Below the pieces are notes generated by a model. It was given only the letters and a program-made list of their open reading frames with translations, was not told the origin of the DNA and did no database searches. A program made the position numbers and the translations under genes. Shown here in pieces: positions 1 to 7,977 of a DNA stretch of 58,559 nt (its first letter is position 1; the number at the start of each line of letters is the position of its first letter). The stretch spans positions 1 through 58,559 of the forward strand of contig CACZAM010000011.1 in the NCBI GenBank assembly GCA_902779185.1, written 5' to 3'. The DNA is from an uncultured Eubacteriales bacterium. Lineage in GTDB: Bacteria > Bacillota > Clostridia > Peptostreptococcales > Anaerovoracaceae.

Positions 1-138
1 TGTAGGACATACTCTGTGTGGAAGTTTTGGCTCATGGCACTGAGGACAGATCGAAAGTCCGGTCATGCTCTTCTTCATGTTAGCAGCCTTTCTGCCGCTG
101 GTCTTAGCCTGTGATGTTTTCCTCTTAGGTACTGCCAC
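1..138 (-). CDS. rpmF: 50S ribosomal protein L32 (partial, 3' end outside window)
   Basis: Structural protein of the large ribosomal subunit. The 46 codons present begin [13 protein letters not shown], the standard L32 start, and contain a Cys pair of the zinc-binding form ([14 protein letters not shown]). The start is a GTG at 136-138, preceded by AGGAGGT at 146-152 with a 7-nt gap. L32 is normally about 57-60 residues, so the last ten or so lie beyond base 1. A strong promoter sits about 65 bp upstream, so the gene can be transcribed on its own; the DUF177/yceD gene that often precedes rpmF is not here. Confidence 0.93.
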   Translation of the reverse strand, partial: MAVPKRKTSQAKTSGRKAANMKKSMTGLSICPQCHEPKLPHRVCPT

Positions 139-202
139 TGTCGACACCTCCTTATATGTTCAAATTCTTTTTATATCTGTAATTATCTTGTCGCACCGAT
201 AC

Positions 203-231
203 ATTATATTCACCGAGTTCTGGCTTGTCAA
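203..231 (-). promoter_or_regulatory. Sigma-70-type promoter of rpmF
   Basis: On the minus strand a perfect -35 TTGACA (226-231) and perfect -10 TATAAT (203-208) are separated by 17 bp. Transcription would begin near 196 and leave a leader of about 58 nt before the GTG of rpmF. Confidence 0.85.
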
Positions 232-300
232 CGGTTTTATATCGATATTTTTCACAGCTTTCAAAAAGTTTTTTATAAAAGTTTTTGATAAAAGTGTGGA

Positions 301-330
301 TTTACATTTTGTTTTGTGTTATCTTATCTT
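301..330 (+). promoter_or_regulatory. Possible promoter of the tRNA-Pro gene
   Basis: TTTACA (301-306) and TATCTT (325-330) with an 18-bp gap lie just before the tRNA, which starts at 343. The boxes match consensus only moderately; the position is right for a stable RNA gene. Confidence 0.35.
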
Positions 331-342
331 TGTTGCGAATAT

Positions 343-419
343 CGGGGTGTGGCTCAGCTTGGTAGAGCGCTTCGTTCGGGACGAAGAGGTCGCGTGTTCA
401 AATCTCGTCACCCCGACCA
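343..419 (+). tRNA. tRNA-Pro (anticodon CGG)
   Basis: A 77-nt cloverleaf: acceptor CGGGGTG pairs with CACCCCG, the discriminator is A and CCA is encoded (417-419). The anticodon loop reads TTCGGGA, giving CGG. It stands alone between rpmF and tmcAL and is followed by its own terminator. It resembles the two tRNA-Pro(TGG) genes at 47940-48119. Confidence 0.95.
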
Positions 420-423
420 ACAG

Positions 424-452
424 ACCGCTGATTACAGATCAGCGGTTTTTTT
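424..452 (+). terminator. Rho-independent terminator of tRNA-Pro
   Basis: Nine-bp stem ACCGCTGAT / ATCAGCGGT (424-432, 438-446), 5-nt loop, then a run of seven T. It overlaps the last bases of the converging tmcAL gene by 2 nt. Confidence 0.9.
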
Positions 453-1692
453 ATTCGTTGATCATAACAGGAAGCTGTCTGTAATCATTGCAGATATCCG
501 TATTCCCTTTTGTCAGCAGGTTGTAGATATTCGCTGAATGTATGTCGAGATCCAGGAGTCTCTTAGCTTTCCAGTCCAGTTCCGCAGCATTCTTATTAAC
601 ATTTGTGATCACAGGCAGAGACGCTGTTTCTTCGTCTCTCATCTCAGCTAAAAGCGCCCTTCCTGTTTTATTGAACCCCAGCACTCTTATATACTCAGGA
701 CTTTCCATATTATATTTCTTTCTGTTTATTGCCAGAACGAGCTGCATGCAGAGTCTTGAAAGCCTTGTGTATGTATATCTTTTTGACTTTATCCTCATTA
801 TGAATGAAGACCAGGATTCCGCGGAGCCTGCGCATTCTTTCATAAGATGGGCGAGCCCCTCTCCTCCGGACGGGCAGTCTTCGATAGTCTCTTCATCAGC
901 CAAAAGCACCGCGTATCTGAGTACATCGAACCATTTATCCCTGTCAGGACCGGTCAGATGGCACTCCCTAAGGGACTTTGCCGTACATCCAGGAATGTAC
1001 TTCGATAAATCCTTTCCGCTTAATGTTTGCTTTCTTATCGCTGAAGCGCTCTGATAAACAATGCTTTCATCATACGGATCGCCGTAACCTGCCCCTTCCC
1101 TGTGTATCAGCACCGGTTCTGCTTTCTCCATCGCCTTTATGTATTCTATCGCAAGTATGTCGTTTGCCTTTTCCAGGATGTGTATATCACCGAGTATTTC
1201 CGTATCATTATCAGGATCAGCACCTTTTATGGCTGCCCTTACTTCAGAGTAAGCCAGTGCTCTTGCCGCAGGATATGAGAAGCCCTTGTTTCTGATCGAC
1301 TTTACAGAAGCTTCTATTGCCTCTTCGTTATCTCTTAAGGTATGCGCTATCCTTATCAGCGCGTCCTTATCTCCCGATTCGCTTCCGAATGAAATATGTG
1401 ACACCTTTCCTGTAGCTTCCAGAAGATTTACGGCAGCCCTGGCATACTGACCGGCGTTGCCAAGACAAAAAAGCACCGGGATCTCTATCACGAGATCGGC
1501 GCCGCTTTTGAGCGCGTGCTCAGTCCTCGTCCACTTGTCAAGGATCGCAGGCTCCCCCCGCTGCACGTAATCACCGCTCATTGCCACGATCACTGTATCG
1601 CATCCGGTGATGCGTCTGGTCTCCTCAATGTGATAGACATGGCCATTATGAAGAGGATTGTATTCTGCTGTTATACCGGCCGCTTTCAGCAT
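451..1692 (-). CDS. tmcAL: tRNA(Met) cytidine acetate ligase
   Basis: TmcAL (formerly YlbM) uses ATP and acetate to make N4-acetylcytidine at wobble position 34 of elongator tRNA-Met. The 413-residue protein has the nucleotidyltransferase HxGH signature (HNGH, residues 15-18) in the usual N-terminal context AGITAEYNPLHNGH, and its length fits the family (about 400). The frame opens at a TTG at 1713, but the ATG at 1692 is preceded by AAAGGA with a good gap and gives the canonical N-terminus, so that start is chosen. It is the last gene of the run starting at asp23, behind coaD and the coiled-coil gene. Confidence 0.92.
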   Translation of the reverse strand: MLKAAGITAEYNPLHNGHVYHIEETRRITGCDTVIVAMSGDYVQRGEPAILDKWTRTEHALKSGADLVIEIPVLFCLGNAGQYARAAVNLLEATGKVSHISFGSESGDKDALIRIAHTLRDNEEAIEASVKSIRNKGFSYPAARALAYSEVRAAIKGADPDNDTEILGDIHILEKANDILAIEYIKAMEKAEPVLIHREGAGYGDPYDESIVYQSASAIRKQTLSGKDLSKYIPGCTAKSLRECHLTGPDRDKWFDVLRYAVLLADEETIEDCPSGGEGLAHLMKECAGSAESWSSFIMRIKSKRYTYTRLSRLCMQLVLAINRKKYNMESPEYIRVLGFNKTGRALLAEMRDEETASLPVITNVNKNAAELDWKAKRLLDLDIHSANIYNLLTKGNTDICNDYRQLPVMINE

Positions 1693-1762
1693 ATTTTTCC
1701 TTTCAGAAAACAAGGGTCCGCCTGTACAGCAGACCCCGATTCAGTCACAGTCGAATCAAAGA

Positions 1763-2341
1763 CTATTCTTCTTCAGCAGTTTCAGGAACTTCAGCTTCAG
1801 GCTGATCTCCAAGACGAACTCTTTCCGCGAGAGTCTTCATCTCCTGACGGTTCTGGTTCACCTTTGCGTTGATGTTGGAGAACATCTGATTGAAGTATTC
1901 CGTCATAGGCTGGATGTACGAACCGCTTACGCTTGCGATATCCGTCTGCATGTCGTAGAGGAGCTGATCGATGTATTCATACGACCTGTACTTCATGTAA
2001 TTTGCGTGATTTTCAGCTTCCTTGAGGATAGCATCCGCTCTTCTCTGAGCATCCTTGTAAATATTGTTGTTGTTTACAAGGTATTCGACCTGATCCTTGG
2101 CCTCGTTGATCATTCTGTTGTATTCTCTCTTGGCGTCACTGATGATGCGGTCTCTTTCCTGATCGAGCCATTTAGCCTGCTGGATGTCGCGTGGAAGGTT
2201 TGCACGTATATCCTCGAGGATCTTAGTAGCTACATCAAGATCGATTATGCCCTTTTCAGAAAAAGGCATCTTACTGGATGAAGTAATGAGATCTTCAAGT
2301 TCTTCAAGAAGAGACATTAATTTTATGCTGTCGTCGTTCAT
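1763..2341 (-). CDS. Coiled-coil protein of unknown function between coaD and tmcAL
   Basis: A 192-residue, charged, mostly helical protein without membrane segments or signal peptide. The centre (about 60-130) is rich in Glu, Lys, Asp and Arg with regular hydrophobic spacing typical of a long coiled coil; the last 20 residues are acidic. It superficially recalls stator or peripheral-stalk subunits (ATPase subunit b, E or H) and DivIVA-like proteins, but I see no diagnostic motif and propose no function. GGAGGA with a 6-nt gap supports the ATG at 2341. It lies 48 bp downstream of coaD and 70 bp before tmcAL, so co-transcription is likely. Confidence 0.75.
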   Translation of the reverse strand: MNDDSIKLMSLLEELEDLITSSSKMPFSEKGIIDLDVATKILEDIRANLPRDIQQAKWLDQERDRIISDAKREYNRMINEAKDQVEYLVNNNNIYKDAQRRADAILKEAENHANYMKYRSYEYIDQLLYDMQTDIASVSGSYIQPMTEYFNQMFSNINAKVNQNRQEMKTLAERVRLGDQPEAEVPETAEEE

Positions 2342-2389
2342 ATTGATTCCTCCATTTTTTATCAGAACCGGCAGAGCCGTTCCATATTA

Positions 2390-2872
2390 TTAACCGAGTT
2401 TTTCTTTGATCCTTTCTGATACGTATCCCGGAACAAGTCCTTCAACACTGCCTCCGAATGAAGCGACCTCTTTTATGAGGCTTGAGCTTATAAATGAATA
2501 CATAGGATCGGTCATGAGAAATACGGTCTCAGTCTCGCCGGTAAAGAGACGGGCATTCATCTGAGCCATCTGAAGCTCGTTCTCAAAATCAGTCGTAGCT
2601 CTGAGCCCCCTGACATAGGCTATGAATCCGTTCTCGTTGACATAGTCTGCCAGAAGACCGCTGAAAGTGTCTACGTTTACATTTGGAATGTGTTTAGTGA
2701 CCTCTCTGGCGATCTCTACCCTTTCTTCAAATGTAAAAAAGCCCGTCTTGTGCGGATTGATAGCAATTGCCACAGTGAGTGAATCATACATCTTTGCGGC
2801 TCTCTCTATAATATTGAGATGTCCGTTCGTGACCGGGTCAAAAGATCCGGCATACAGAGCTTTTCTTTCCAT
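2390..2872 (-). CDS. coaD: Phosphopantetheine adenylyltransferase
   Basis: CoaD transfers AMP from ATP to 4'-phosphopantetheine, the penultimate step of coenzyme A synthesis, in the cytoplasm. The protein starts MERKALYAGSFDPVTNGH, with the nucleotidyltransferase TNGH motif at residues 15-18, and ends with the SSSLIKEVASFGG region that binds ATP. The frame extends upstream to a GTG at 2887, but the ATG at 2872 gives the family's normal 160 residues and has AGGG about 8 nt upstream. It follows rsmD by 28 bp, a gene pair conserved in Firmicutes. Confidence 0.95.
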   Translation of the reverse strand: MERKALYAGSFDPVTNGHLNIIERAAKMYDSLTVAIAINPHKTGFFTFEERVEIAREVTKHIPNVNVDTFSGLLADYVNENGFIAYVRGLRATTDFENELQMAQMNARLFTGETETVFLMTDPMYSFISSSLIKEVASFGGSVEGLVPGYVSERIKEKLG

Positions 2873-2900
2873 AGGTAAGTCCCTCACTTAATACATCATA

Positions 2901-3473
2901 TTAACAAAACGGGTCACGATTATCAACCAAAAACAGGTCCACACCGATTGATCCGTACTTCTTTTCTCTGAATTTTGAGAGCTTTCCGTAAGTATCGAAT
3001 AATTTGTTATCGTACAAATGCTCGCAGACCACTACGCTTCCCTCGTCCACGAGACCAAGCTCCTGCAGCTTTATCATTGCAGTATCATAATAATCAGTTT
3101 TTTCATATGGAGGGTCAAGAATGACTATATCAAACACAGGCTGGTCTTTTCTGCCTGCTATCTCATTCAGAGCAGCCTCAAAACCCCTGCCTATGACCAC
3201 AGCTTCTTCACCCGCTCCGCAGTTTGATATATTGGATATCAGCACTCTCTGGTTCTGGCGGTTTGCCTCCACAAAAGTGCACCTTGCCGCTCCTCTGGAC
3301 AAAGCTTCGATGCCCATCGCTCCGCTTCCGGCAAAGAGATCAAGCACCTCAGCTTCAGGAAGCCACTGCATTATCATGCTGAATATAGCTTCTCTTACTT
3401 TTTCGGTCGTCGGTCTTATGCCTCTTGGCACCTCTATATTTCTGTATTTGTATTTTCCCGATGTTATCTTCAT
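2901..3473 (-). CDS. rsmD: 16S rRNA (guanine(966)-N2)-methyltransferase
   Basis: RsmD uses SAM to methylate G966 of 16S rRNA during 30S assembly. The 190-residue protein has the SAM-binding loop DLFAGSGAMG (residues 45-54) and the N-methyltransferase catalytic motif DPPY (120-123). Its start lies 3 bp after the recG stop codon, so the two are almost certainly translated from one mRNA. The order recG-rsmD-coaD is typical of Firmicutes. Confidence 0.93.
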   Translation of the reverse strand: MKITSGKYKYRNIEVPRGIRPTTEKVREAIFSMIMQWLPEAEVLDLFAGSGAMGIEALSRGAARCTFVEANRQNQRVLISNISNCGAGEEAVVIGRGFEAALNEIAGRKDQPVFDIVILDPPYEKTDYYDTAMIKLQELGLVDEGSVVVCEHLYDNKLFDTYGKLSKFREKKYGSIGVDLFLVDNRDPFC

Positions 3474-3476
3474 TTT

Positions 3477-5525
3477 TCAGATTATGTTTGAATTGTCGGA
3501 CGCACCTGCCCTCATCATCATAGTGTAAGCATATTCAGCATCTGTAAGACAAGAGCCTGTCGAACGTTCTTTCATTACCGTATCTGCATCCTCTATCGCA
3601 GCTTCAAGTATATCCGTATATCTTGAAAGCATCAATACATCAGAGGCTGCGGTTCCGGACTGCATCGTGCCCATCACGTCTCCGGGGCCTCTCATTTCAT
3701 AGTCCGCTTCACTAATTTCAAAGCCATCGCTTATCTCTGCCATTGCTTTGGCTCTCGCAACCGCGGTATCAGACCGGCTGTAGTTGATGACATAACAGTA
3801 TGATTGCCTGCTGCTTCTTCCTACCCTGCCTCTCAGCTGGTGCATCTGGGCAAGTCCGAAGCGTTCACTGTTTTCGATTATCATGACGGTTGCTTCCGGA
3901 ACATCTATACCGACTTCAATGACGATAGTTGAGACAAGTATCTGTATATCCCCAGCCTTGAAATCATTCATTATCGATGTTTTTTCATCGCCCGTGAGAC
4001 GTCCGTGAAGCAGAGCCGCCCTGTAATCAGGGAATTTCTCCTTTATCTCTTCAAAAAGTCTCTGAACGGACATCATATCCTCATCATCGTTGTCAATGCT
4101 CGGAGCTATCACATACGCACGGTTTCCCTTTTCGAGCTCACGTCTCATATCAATATACGCGCGCTCTCTTGTGTTCTGGTCAAGAGCCCTTGTTATTATA
4201 CGTTTGCGGTCCTTCGGCATTGATCTGATTATGCTGAAGTCCATATCACCGAAAACAGTGGCAGCAAGCGTACGAGGTATGGGAGTTGCGCTCATTACGC
4301 ATACATTGACTCCTCTTCCCTTTTTTATCAGGCTTTTTCGCTGAGCAACACCGAATCTGTGCTGCTCGTCAGTTATTACCAGCGCCAGATCATTGAACGA
4401 TACATCGTTCTGTATCAGGGCATGAGTTCCTATCAGTACATCGGTATTTCCGCTTGCCGCGTCATCTATCACCCTGCGTCTTTCAGCGGCTTTCATTCCG
4501 CTTACAAGGAGACTGCATTTTATTCCGTAAACAGAAAGATCCCTGCTTATAGTTTCGTAGTGCTGCTTTGCAAGTATGCCTGTAGGAGCCATCATTGCTG
4601 ACTGCATTCCTGACATCGCACAGCGATAGATGGCCGCCTCAGCTACTGCAGTCTTGCCGCATCCAACATCGCCCTGTACAAGTCTGTTCATAGGTCTGCG
4701 TTTTCCGAGGTCGGTCATTATCTCATCGATACATTCTGACTGACCGTCTGTCAATGTAAACGGAAGGCCATCATAGAAAACACTCATGTCCTGTTCAGGA
4801 ACAGAAGCATCAATACTGTCATCATCCGCTCCTGCAGCATTCATTCTTACAGCGAGCTGATACATCAGCAGTTTTTCATATATGAGCCTGTATCTTGCAG
4901 CTTTATAATGCTGCTCGCTTTCAGGAAAATGAATGTTGTTATATGCGAACTCCCGGCCGCAGATATTCCGCTTTTCAATGATATCACTGCCAATCCAGTC
5001 TGTATCAAGGTCTGTGAACGCAAGTGCTTCACTTATCCATTTTCTCAGGTTTGTATCTGTAAGCCCGGCAGAATGCCTGTAGACCGGGAATATACCCCTT
5101 ATATCTCTTTCTCCGCCGGCTCTGCTGAACTCAGGGTTGGTCCATACTCTGGCGCCGTTCCTTATCCGCATGCGGCCAAAAAGAACATATTCTTCACCTG
5201 TTACAAGAGATTTCCTCAGATACGGCATGTTGAAGAAAGCAGCATAAAAAACACAGCTGTCATCTTTAAGCGTACATTCTGTCAGGGAACGTCCGCCGGT
5301 CAGAGGCCTCAGCTGTACTTTGATAAGTCTGCCGCATATCAGAGTGTCCTTATCCGTACCCGCATCCATAGCGCGCACCAGATGACGTCTGTCCTTATAT
5401 TTTACGGGATAATAAGACAGCAGGTCACCTAAAGTCTCAATGCCTGCTGCAGTAAGCTGTTCCTTCCTTCTGGATCCGATTCCCTTCAGGGACGCAATAT
5501 CATCGCCGAGTGTATATCTGGTCAT
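3477..5525 (-). CDS. recG: ATP-dependent DNA helicase RecG
   Basis: RecG is a branch-migrating helicase that remodels stalled forks and Holliday junctions. The 682-residue protein has an N-terminal helix-hairpin-like segment (SLKGIGSRR), an OB-fold wedge domain (about 60-150), and two RecA-like helicase lobes: Walker A GDVGCGKT (285-292), the DEQH box followed by RFG, SATPIPRT (motif III), and QLRGRVGRSS (motif VI). The length matches the family (about 680-700). The gene follows the Asp23-family gene by 5 bp and precedes rsmD by 3 bp. The fakA gene that often sits between asp23 and recG is missing here. Confidence 0.96.
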   Translation of the reverse strand: MTRYTLGDDIASLKGIGSRRKEQLTAAGIETLGDLLSYYPVKYKDRRHLVRAMDAGTDKDTLICGRLIKVQLRPLTGGRSLTECTLKDDSCVFYAAFFNMPYLRKSLVTGEEYVLFGRMRIRNGARVWTNPEFSRAGGERDIRGIFPVYRHSAGLTDTNLRKWISEALAFTDLDTDWIGSDIIEKRNICGREFAYNNIHFPESEQHYKAARYRLIYEKLLMYQLAVRMNAAGADDDSIDASVPEQDMSVFYDGLPFTLTDGQSECIDEIMTDLGKRRPMNRLVQGDVGCGKTAVAEAAIYRCAMSGMQSAMMAPTGILAKQHYETISRDLSVYGIKCSLLVSGMKAAERRRVIDDAASGNTDVLIGTHALIQNDVSFNDLALVITDEQHRFGVAQRKSLIKKGRGVNVCVMSATPIPRTLAATVFGDMDFSIIRSMPKDRKRIITRALDQNTRERAYIDMRRELEKGNRAYVIAPSIDNDDEDMMSVQRLFEEIKEKFPDYRAALLHGRLTGDEKTSIMNDFKAGDIQILVSTIVIEVGIDVPEATVMIIENSERFGLAQMHQLRGRVGRSSRQSYCYVINYSRSDTAVARAKAMAEISDGFEISEADYEMRGPGDVMGTMQSGTAASDVLMLSRYTDILEAAIEDADTVMKERSTGSCLTDAEYAYTMMMRAGASDNSNII

Positions 5526-5530
5526 TTGTA

Positions 5531-5938
5531 TTAATAGTTTCTGACAATATCGATATTCCTTTTGGAGATCACGCCGTTCATTTCAGCGGCGATACCCCTC
5601 ACCTTAACTGTTATATCCACCGGTTTGCCGAGCCTCAGCATTTCGAAGTCCTTCTCGACGGCATCAAATATCATGTCTGCCGTTTCGGTTATGTTCTTTC
5701 CGTTCCTTACGACTATATAGATTTTGACTCTTACCTGGTCCTTTTTTTCAGAGACCTCAACAGCATCATAATAGTCGGGATCGATTATAGGCGTAGGTTT
5801 CTCCTTTATAGGTCTTCCTTTCTTATTTGAAAGCATCAGAAAAGAATCCATGCCAAGCATGTCTTCTATTATCATGCGTTCCATAACGCCCTTATTGACC
5901 GCAATAGCTCCGTAGCTGTTTCTTACTATTATTGACAT
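5531..5938 (-). CDS. Asp23/Gls24 family envelope stress protein
   Basis: A 135-residue soluble protein of the Asp23/Gls24 (alkaline shock) family. Family members usually sit on or near the membrane; their biochemical role is not settled. The sequence opens with SYGAIAVNKGVMERM and carries the conserved central V.V.IYIVVRNG and C-terminal VKVRGI segments. Its position directly after rpmB on the same strand and before recG is the classic Firmicutes arrangement. The ribosome binding site is weak (GAAGAAAT). A CATAAT hexamer near 5980 could be a -10 box but has no clear -35. Confidence 0.85.
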   Translation of the reverse strand: MSIIVRNSYGAIAVNKGVMERMIIEDMLGMDSFLMLSNKKGRPIKEKPTPIIDPDYYDAVEVSEKKDQVRVKIYIVVRNGKNITETADMIFDAVEKDFEMLRLGKPVDITVKVRGIAAEMNGVISKRNIDIVRNY

Positions 5939-6000
5939 ATTTCTTCACTACTGTCCAAAGAAGCTGTTATTTTCCTTTATTATGACATTTTTCAGGAAAA

Positions 6001-6030
6001 GAAAAAAGCCTCGAGCATCAAGTGCTCAAG
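6001..6030 (-). terminator. Rho-independent terminator of rpmB
   Basis: On the minus strand an 8-bp stem CTTGAGCA / TGCTCGAG (one G-U pair) with a 5-nt loop is followed by GCTTTTTTC. It lies 25 bp after the rpmB stop and separates rpmB from asp23. Confidence 0.88.
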
Positions 6031-6054
6031 ACCATCCTCTAAAATATGCTTCTA

Positions 6055-6246
6055 TCAGACGGCACGGTTGACCTTGCCCGATCTGAGGCAGCTTGTGCAT
6101 ACGGAAGCCTTTCTTACTCTGCCGTTATCGTTGATCCTTACGGTCTGGATATTAGCGTTCCATTTTCTCTTTGTATGGATGTTGGAGTGAGAAACAGTAT
6201 TTCCCGATGTCTGACCCTTGCCGCATACTTCGCATTTTCTGGACAT
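6055..6246 (-). CDS. rpmB: 50S ribosomal protein L28
   Basis: Structural protein of the large ribosomal subunit, 63 residues. It starts MSRKCEVCGKG and has a second Cys pair (CTSCLRSG), so it is the zinc-binding form of L28. The frame extends three codons further, but AGGAGGT lies 8 nt before the ATG at 6246 and fixes the start. It is monocistronic: a good promoter upstream (6301-6329) and a terminator downstream (6001-6030). Confidence 0.96.
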   Translation of the reverse strand: MSRKCEVCGKGQTSGNTVSHSNIHTKRKWNANIQTVRINDNGRVRKASVCTSCLRSGKVNRAV

Positions 6247-6300
6247 TTGCCGCACCTCCTTGTAGTTTCTTTGATTTCTCTGCTTTTCACAAGCCTAGTT

Positions 6301-6329
6301 ATAGTAACACAACAGATTTTCCAATGCAA
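6301..6329 (-). promoter_or_regulatory. Sigma-70-type promoter of rpmB
   Basis: Minus-strand TTGCAT (6324-6329) and TACTAT (6301-6306) with an exact 17-bp gap, about 55 bp upstream of the rpmB start. Confidence 0.7.
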
Positions 6330-6400
6330 GCACTTTTTTGCTCATTTTTCCGTGTTGCGCTTTAACTCCATATCTTCTTCAAAACATCATTTTATAAGAG

Positions 6401-6406
6401 TATAAT
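6401..6406 (+). promoter_or_regulatory. -10 box upstream of the M20-like gene
   Basis: A perfect TATAAT with no convincing -35 partner. Transcription would begin near 6413, which supports the internal ATG at 6442 over the upstream ATG at 6412 as the start of the next gene. Confidence 0.4.
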
Positions 6407-6441
6407 ATTATATGAATTATTATGTGTTCCGGAGTTGGCAA

Positions 6442-7923
6442 ATGAACAAATTATTCAGCAACAATAAATTCAGAATAGCGCTCATACTGCTGGCAATACT
6501 GATAGCAGCGTCGGTATCTGTCTACAGGTCCAGAAGCACCACACTTATAGATAAGGAAGCATACTCCTCTTTCAGAACATCGGTCGAAGACTTCGCTGCG
6601 ACAGATGCCGGAGGCTTCACTGATCAGCAGGAGCTTATGACATTCATCGAGAACTGGGCTGATGAACGCTCTCTTGAATACAAAGAAGATAAATACGGCA
6701 ACATCATATTCAGCAAACCTGCAATAAAGCGCAAAAAAAATGTTACCCCTACCCTCATCGCTGTCAGCATGAATTACGAGACTGCGATCTACAACTCTCA
6801 GGTGCTTGCGGCAGCGGCTGCTATAGCGGTCTCGGACATCGAATCCGGACGCCGTACAGTTGTTTTCTTTAATGATGAACAGGGACTTGCCAAAGGATAT
6901 AAAGGCATAAGCGATAAGTACATAAGTTCAAAGACCAAGGTAATATATCTTGACAAGGGCTCTTCGACATACCTTTCCACCGCGTCGTTCCAGCAGAGAA
7001 ACACTGAAGTTATCATACCGGCAAAGATGGAGGATAACCCCTGCGACACTGCTGTAAAAATAAGTATCACGGGTATCAGATCCGATATAATAGGTCCCGG
7101 CATTGACAAGCAGCCTGATCCCGCGGCAGCTTTCAGCAGTCTTCTTACAAGGCTTAAGAGCAAATCGGTGGACTGCAGGCTGGCAGATGTTACTGTAGGC
7201 AGCAACGGCAGCATGTACCCTGTTTCTCTCGAGGCTACAATAACGCTGAACTCATATAACCTGTCATCATTTACCGGATATATTGACAAACGTATCAAGG
7301 CATGGGAAAAAGCCTATGGTTCTGACTTTGAGGATCTCTCCTTCTCATATGAAGTCATTGAAGATGAAGAAGACATGCCTGAAAAAGTCTTCACCGCAAA
7401 AACCACGGATAGGCTTACAGGCATTCTTTATACCATACGAAGCGGTGCTTACAGATACGCTGAAAGCGATTCCATTCCTGAAGGTAAGGATGTCGGAGAC
7501 ATATACGGCATCAACTGTATTGTTGATATCAATACCTCAGATTCTTCTATCAGGGTCCCTGTTATCATACAGGGAGTAAACGACTCGTTTACTGAAAGAC
7601 TTATTAACGACAACAAGGCTGCTGCCGAACTCTATAAATGTTCATATACTCAGAAAAGCCTTACAGAAGCGTTCCTCAACAATAAGAATAAGTTATCCCG
7701 CACTTTCAAGAGTACCTATGACAAGGTCAACGATGAATCTGTGACTGATTCGTCCCTCAGAATGATCACAGATAATTACTTCACTCCTTGTTCTTATCTC
7801 CAGGCTAAAAACAGCAAGGCGGATATTATTCACATACGTACAAAAGGCTCTTCAGCTTCCGGCATAGCAAATACTATACTCTGTTACATCAAGGCTAAGG
7901 GCAACACATCAATCTTTAAATAG
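6442..7923 (+). CDS. Membrane-anchored M20/PepD-like protein lacking the metal ligands
   Basis: 493 residues. An N-terminal anchor (about 10-28, FRIALILLAILIAASVSVY) puts the rest outside the cell. The body follows the layout of M20C dipeptidases (PepD, aminoacyl-histidine dipeptidase): FIENWADERSLEYKEDKYGN matches their 'fi..~a...L....D..~N' opening, and ISITGIRSDIIGPGID occupies the place of the glycine-rich GGHSG dimerisation region. The catalytic positions are gone: the HxD dyad aligns with SMN, the bridging Asp region is a run of Ala, and only DEQ remains of the EE pair. I infer a non-enzymatic or altered function. The ATG at 6442 is chosen for its CGGAG site; the frame opens at 6412. 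PBP1A follows by 54 bp. Confidence 0.65.
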   Translation: MNKLFSNNKFRIALILLAILIAASVSVYRSRSTTLIDKEAYSSFRTSVEDFAATDAGGFTDQQELMTFIENWADERSLEYKEDKYGNIIFSKPAIKRKKNVTPTLIAVSMNYETAIYNSQVLAAAAAIAVSDIESGRRTVVFFNDEQGLAKGYKGISDKYISSKTKVIYLDKGSSTYLSTASFQQRNTEVIIPAKMEDNPCDTAVKISITGIRSDIIGPGIDKQPDPAAAFSSLLTRLKSKSVDCRLADVTVGSNGSMYPVSLEATITLNSYNLSSFTGYIDKRIKAWEKAYGSDFEDLSFSYEVIEDEEDMPEKVFTAKTTDRLTGILYTIRSGAYRYAESDSIPEGKDVGDIYGINCIVDINTSDSSIRVPVIIQGVNDSFTERLINDNKAAAELYKCSYTQKSLTEAFLNNKNKLSRTFKSTYDKVNDESVTDSSLRMITDNYFTPCSYLQAKNSKADIIHIRTKGSSASGIANTILCYIKAKGNTSIFK

Positions 7924-7977
7924 TAGATATATTATGCTAAAATAATTAATTAACTATTGCTTTTTAGGAGGATAACG

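Noticed and set aside
1658-2281. Plus-strand ORF of 207 codons
   Set aside because: Antisense shadow of the coiled-coil gene; hydrophobic residues come from reading its Glu/Lys/Asp-rich codons in reverse.
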